Source: Desulfobacteraceae bacterium (lineage in GTDB: Bacteria > Desulfobacterota > DSM-4660 > Desulfatiglandales > Desulfatiglandaceae). Taken from it: a stretch of 51,223 bases of DNA. The position numbers and the translations under genes are program-made. The stretch is taken from NCBI GenBank assembly GCA_030613055.1, contig JAUWMR010000028.1:1-51223 (forward strand), in the 5' to 3' direction. Under the pieces are notes generated by a model. The model did no database searches. It had not been told where the DNA came from and was given only the letters and a program-made list of their open reading frames with translations. The number at the start of each line of letters is the position of its first letter. The stretch's first letter is position 1. Positions 51,007 to 51,223 of the stretch are shown here, one piece after another.

Positions 51007-51223
51007 TCAATATCTTATACCATCTGCCCCCCTATACTGGCAGATGATGGATTTATAGCGGTTCTGGAATAACTGGCCATGGCGTTTGTATTTACGGTTA
51101 AACGTTACGGCATATCCAGTAAGCAGTCTTCTCATTACCTGTGATATTCCAGATTCACCGCTTCTGAATAGAAAATGGGCGTGGTTGCTCAGTAAAGCCC
51201 AGGCATAACAAGATGTATTAGTT
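51007..51223 (-). pseudogene. REP-associated Y1 transposase, truncated C-terminus, cut by window edge
   Basis: Reading the minus strand from the window edge gives CYAWALLSNHAHFLFRSG with the HUH motif NHAHF, then SQVMRRLLTGYAVTFNRKYK and HGQLFQNRYKSIICQ, typical of the Y1/REP-type (IS200-like) transposases common in Desulfobacterota. After YKSIICQ the usual long conserved tail is missing and a TGA follows within about ten codons (51009–51007), so the gene is truncated or frameshifted. The N-terminus lies beyond the window. Confidence 0.75.

Overview
The window looks like a chromosomal segment of a Desulfobacterota (deltaproteobacterial) organism. The reasons are the gene set (hslVU–argBDFGH–lysA–dapFAB–dapL, a KamA-type radical SAM protein, an EF-G paralogue, an AGPS-like ether-lipid enzyme), the moderate base composition, and a large stock of small palindromic repeats built around 'CGTAAAAAGTC…GACTTTTTACGAG' arms. 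No rRNA and no CRISPR array is present. The genus cannot be named from this sequence alone.

Left flank (1–6.2 kb): an AT-rich accessory block that I read as the right end of an integron-type gene-cassette array without an integrase in view. Four attC-like sites (about 1413–1468, 2091–2220, 3011–3083, 5541–5606) and one attC right end (137–143) separate cassettes. These carry a PD-(D/E)XK-like protein, a pRiA4b ORF-3 family protein, a methyltransferase and toxin–antitoxin (TA) modules (HigBA, an addiction-module/ParE pair, Phd/PIN, YefM–YoeB). The YefM–YoeB promoter has the paired TGTACA operator known for this family.

6.2–19.5 kb: core-like genes mixed with repeats. They are an AIM24/TIGR00266 protein, a long KamA-family radical SAM enzyme next to an SDR dehydrogenase, a CoA-disulfide-reductase-like flavoprotein followed by a GH13_18 (sucrose/glucosylglycerate phosphorylase-like) enzyme, an HDOD protein, a membrane-anchored alpha/beta hydrolase and a receiver–DUF4388 protein. 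A secreted M6-like metalloprotease homologue is interrupted by one in-frame TGA. A strong hairpin with a G-starting loop follows that TGA at the distance expected of a bacterial SECIS, so this is a candidate new selenoprotein family and the most interesting item in the window.

19.6–25.7 kb: an ether-lipid/glycerol-phosphate locus. An alkyl-DHAP-synthase-like gene is divergent from an operon of a FadR-type GntR regulator, a GlpD-type dehydrogenase and an FGGY kinase. A TTGACA/TATGAC promoter overlapped by a FadR-like palindrome lies between them.

25.8–28 kb: a second TA patch (orphan HigA, HicAB, DinJ–YafQ) with the C-terminal remnant of a BsuBI/PstI-type restriction enzyme. 28–32 kb: endonuclease IV, MogA and an EF-G-like GTPase. 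32.3–50.6 kb, all on the + strand: xerC, hslVU, argBDFGH, a small LptM-like lipoprotein, lysA, dapF, dapA, dapB, dapL, folK, a small metal-ligand protein, a transaldolase-like aldolase, a lytic transglycosylase and pgsA. Together these give arginine synthesis from N-acetylglutamate (argC and the acetyl-transfer steps not in view) and lysine synthesis by the LL-diaminopimelate aminotransferase route. The right end holds tRNA-Gly(GCC), tRNA-Cys(GCA), a terminator and a truncated REP-type Y1 transposase.

Two copies of a ~400-bp MITE-like element (9928–10352 and 42098–42498), two copies of a 71-bp palindromic element, and several nested repeats fill most long intergenic gaps.
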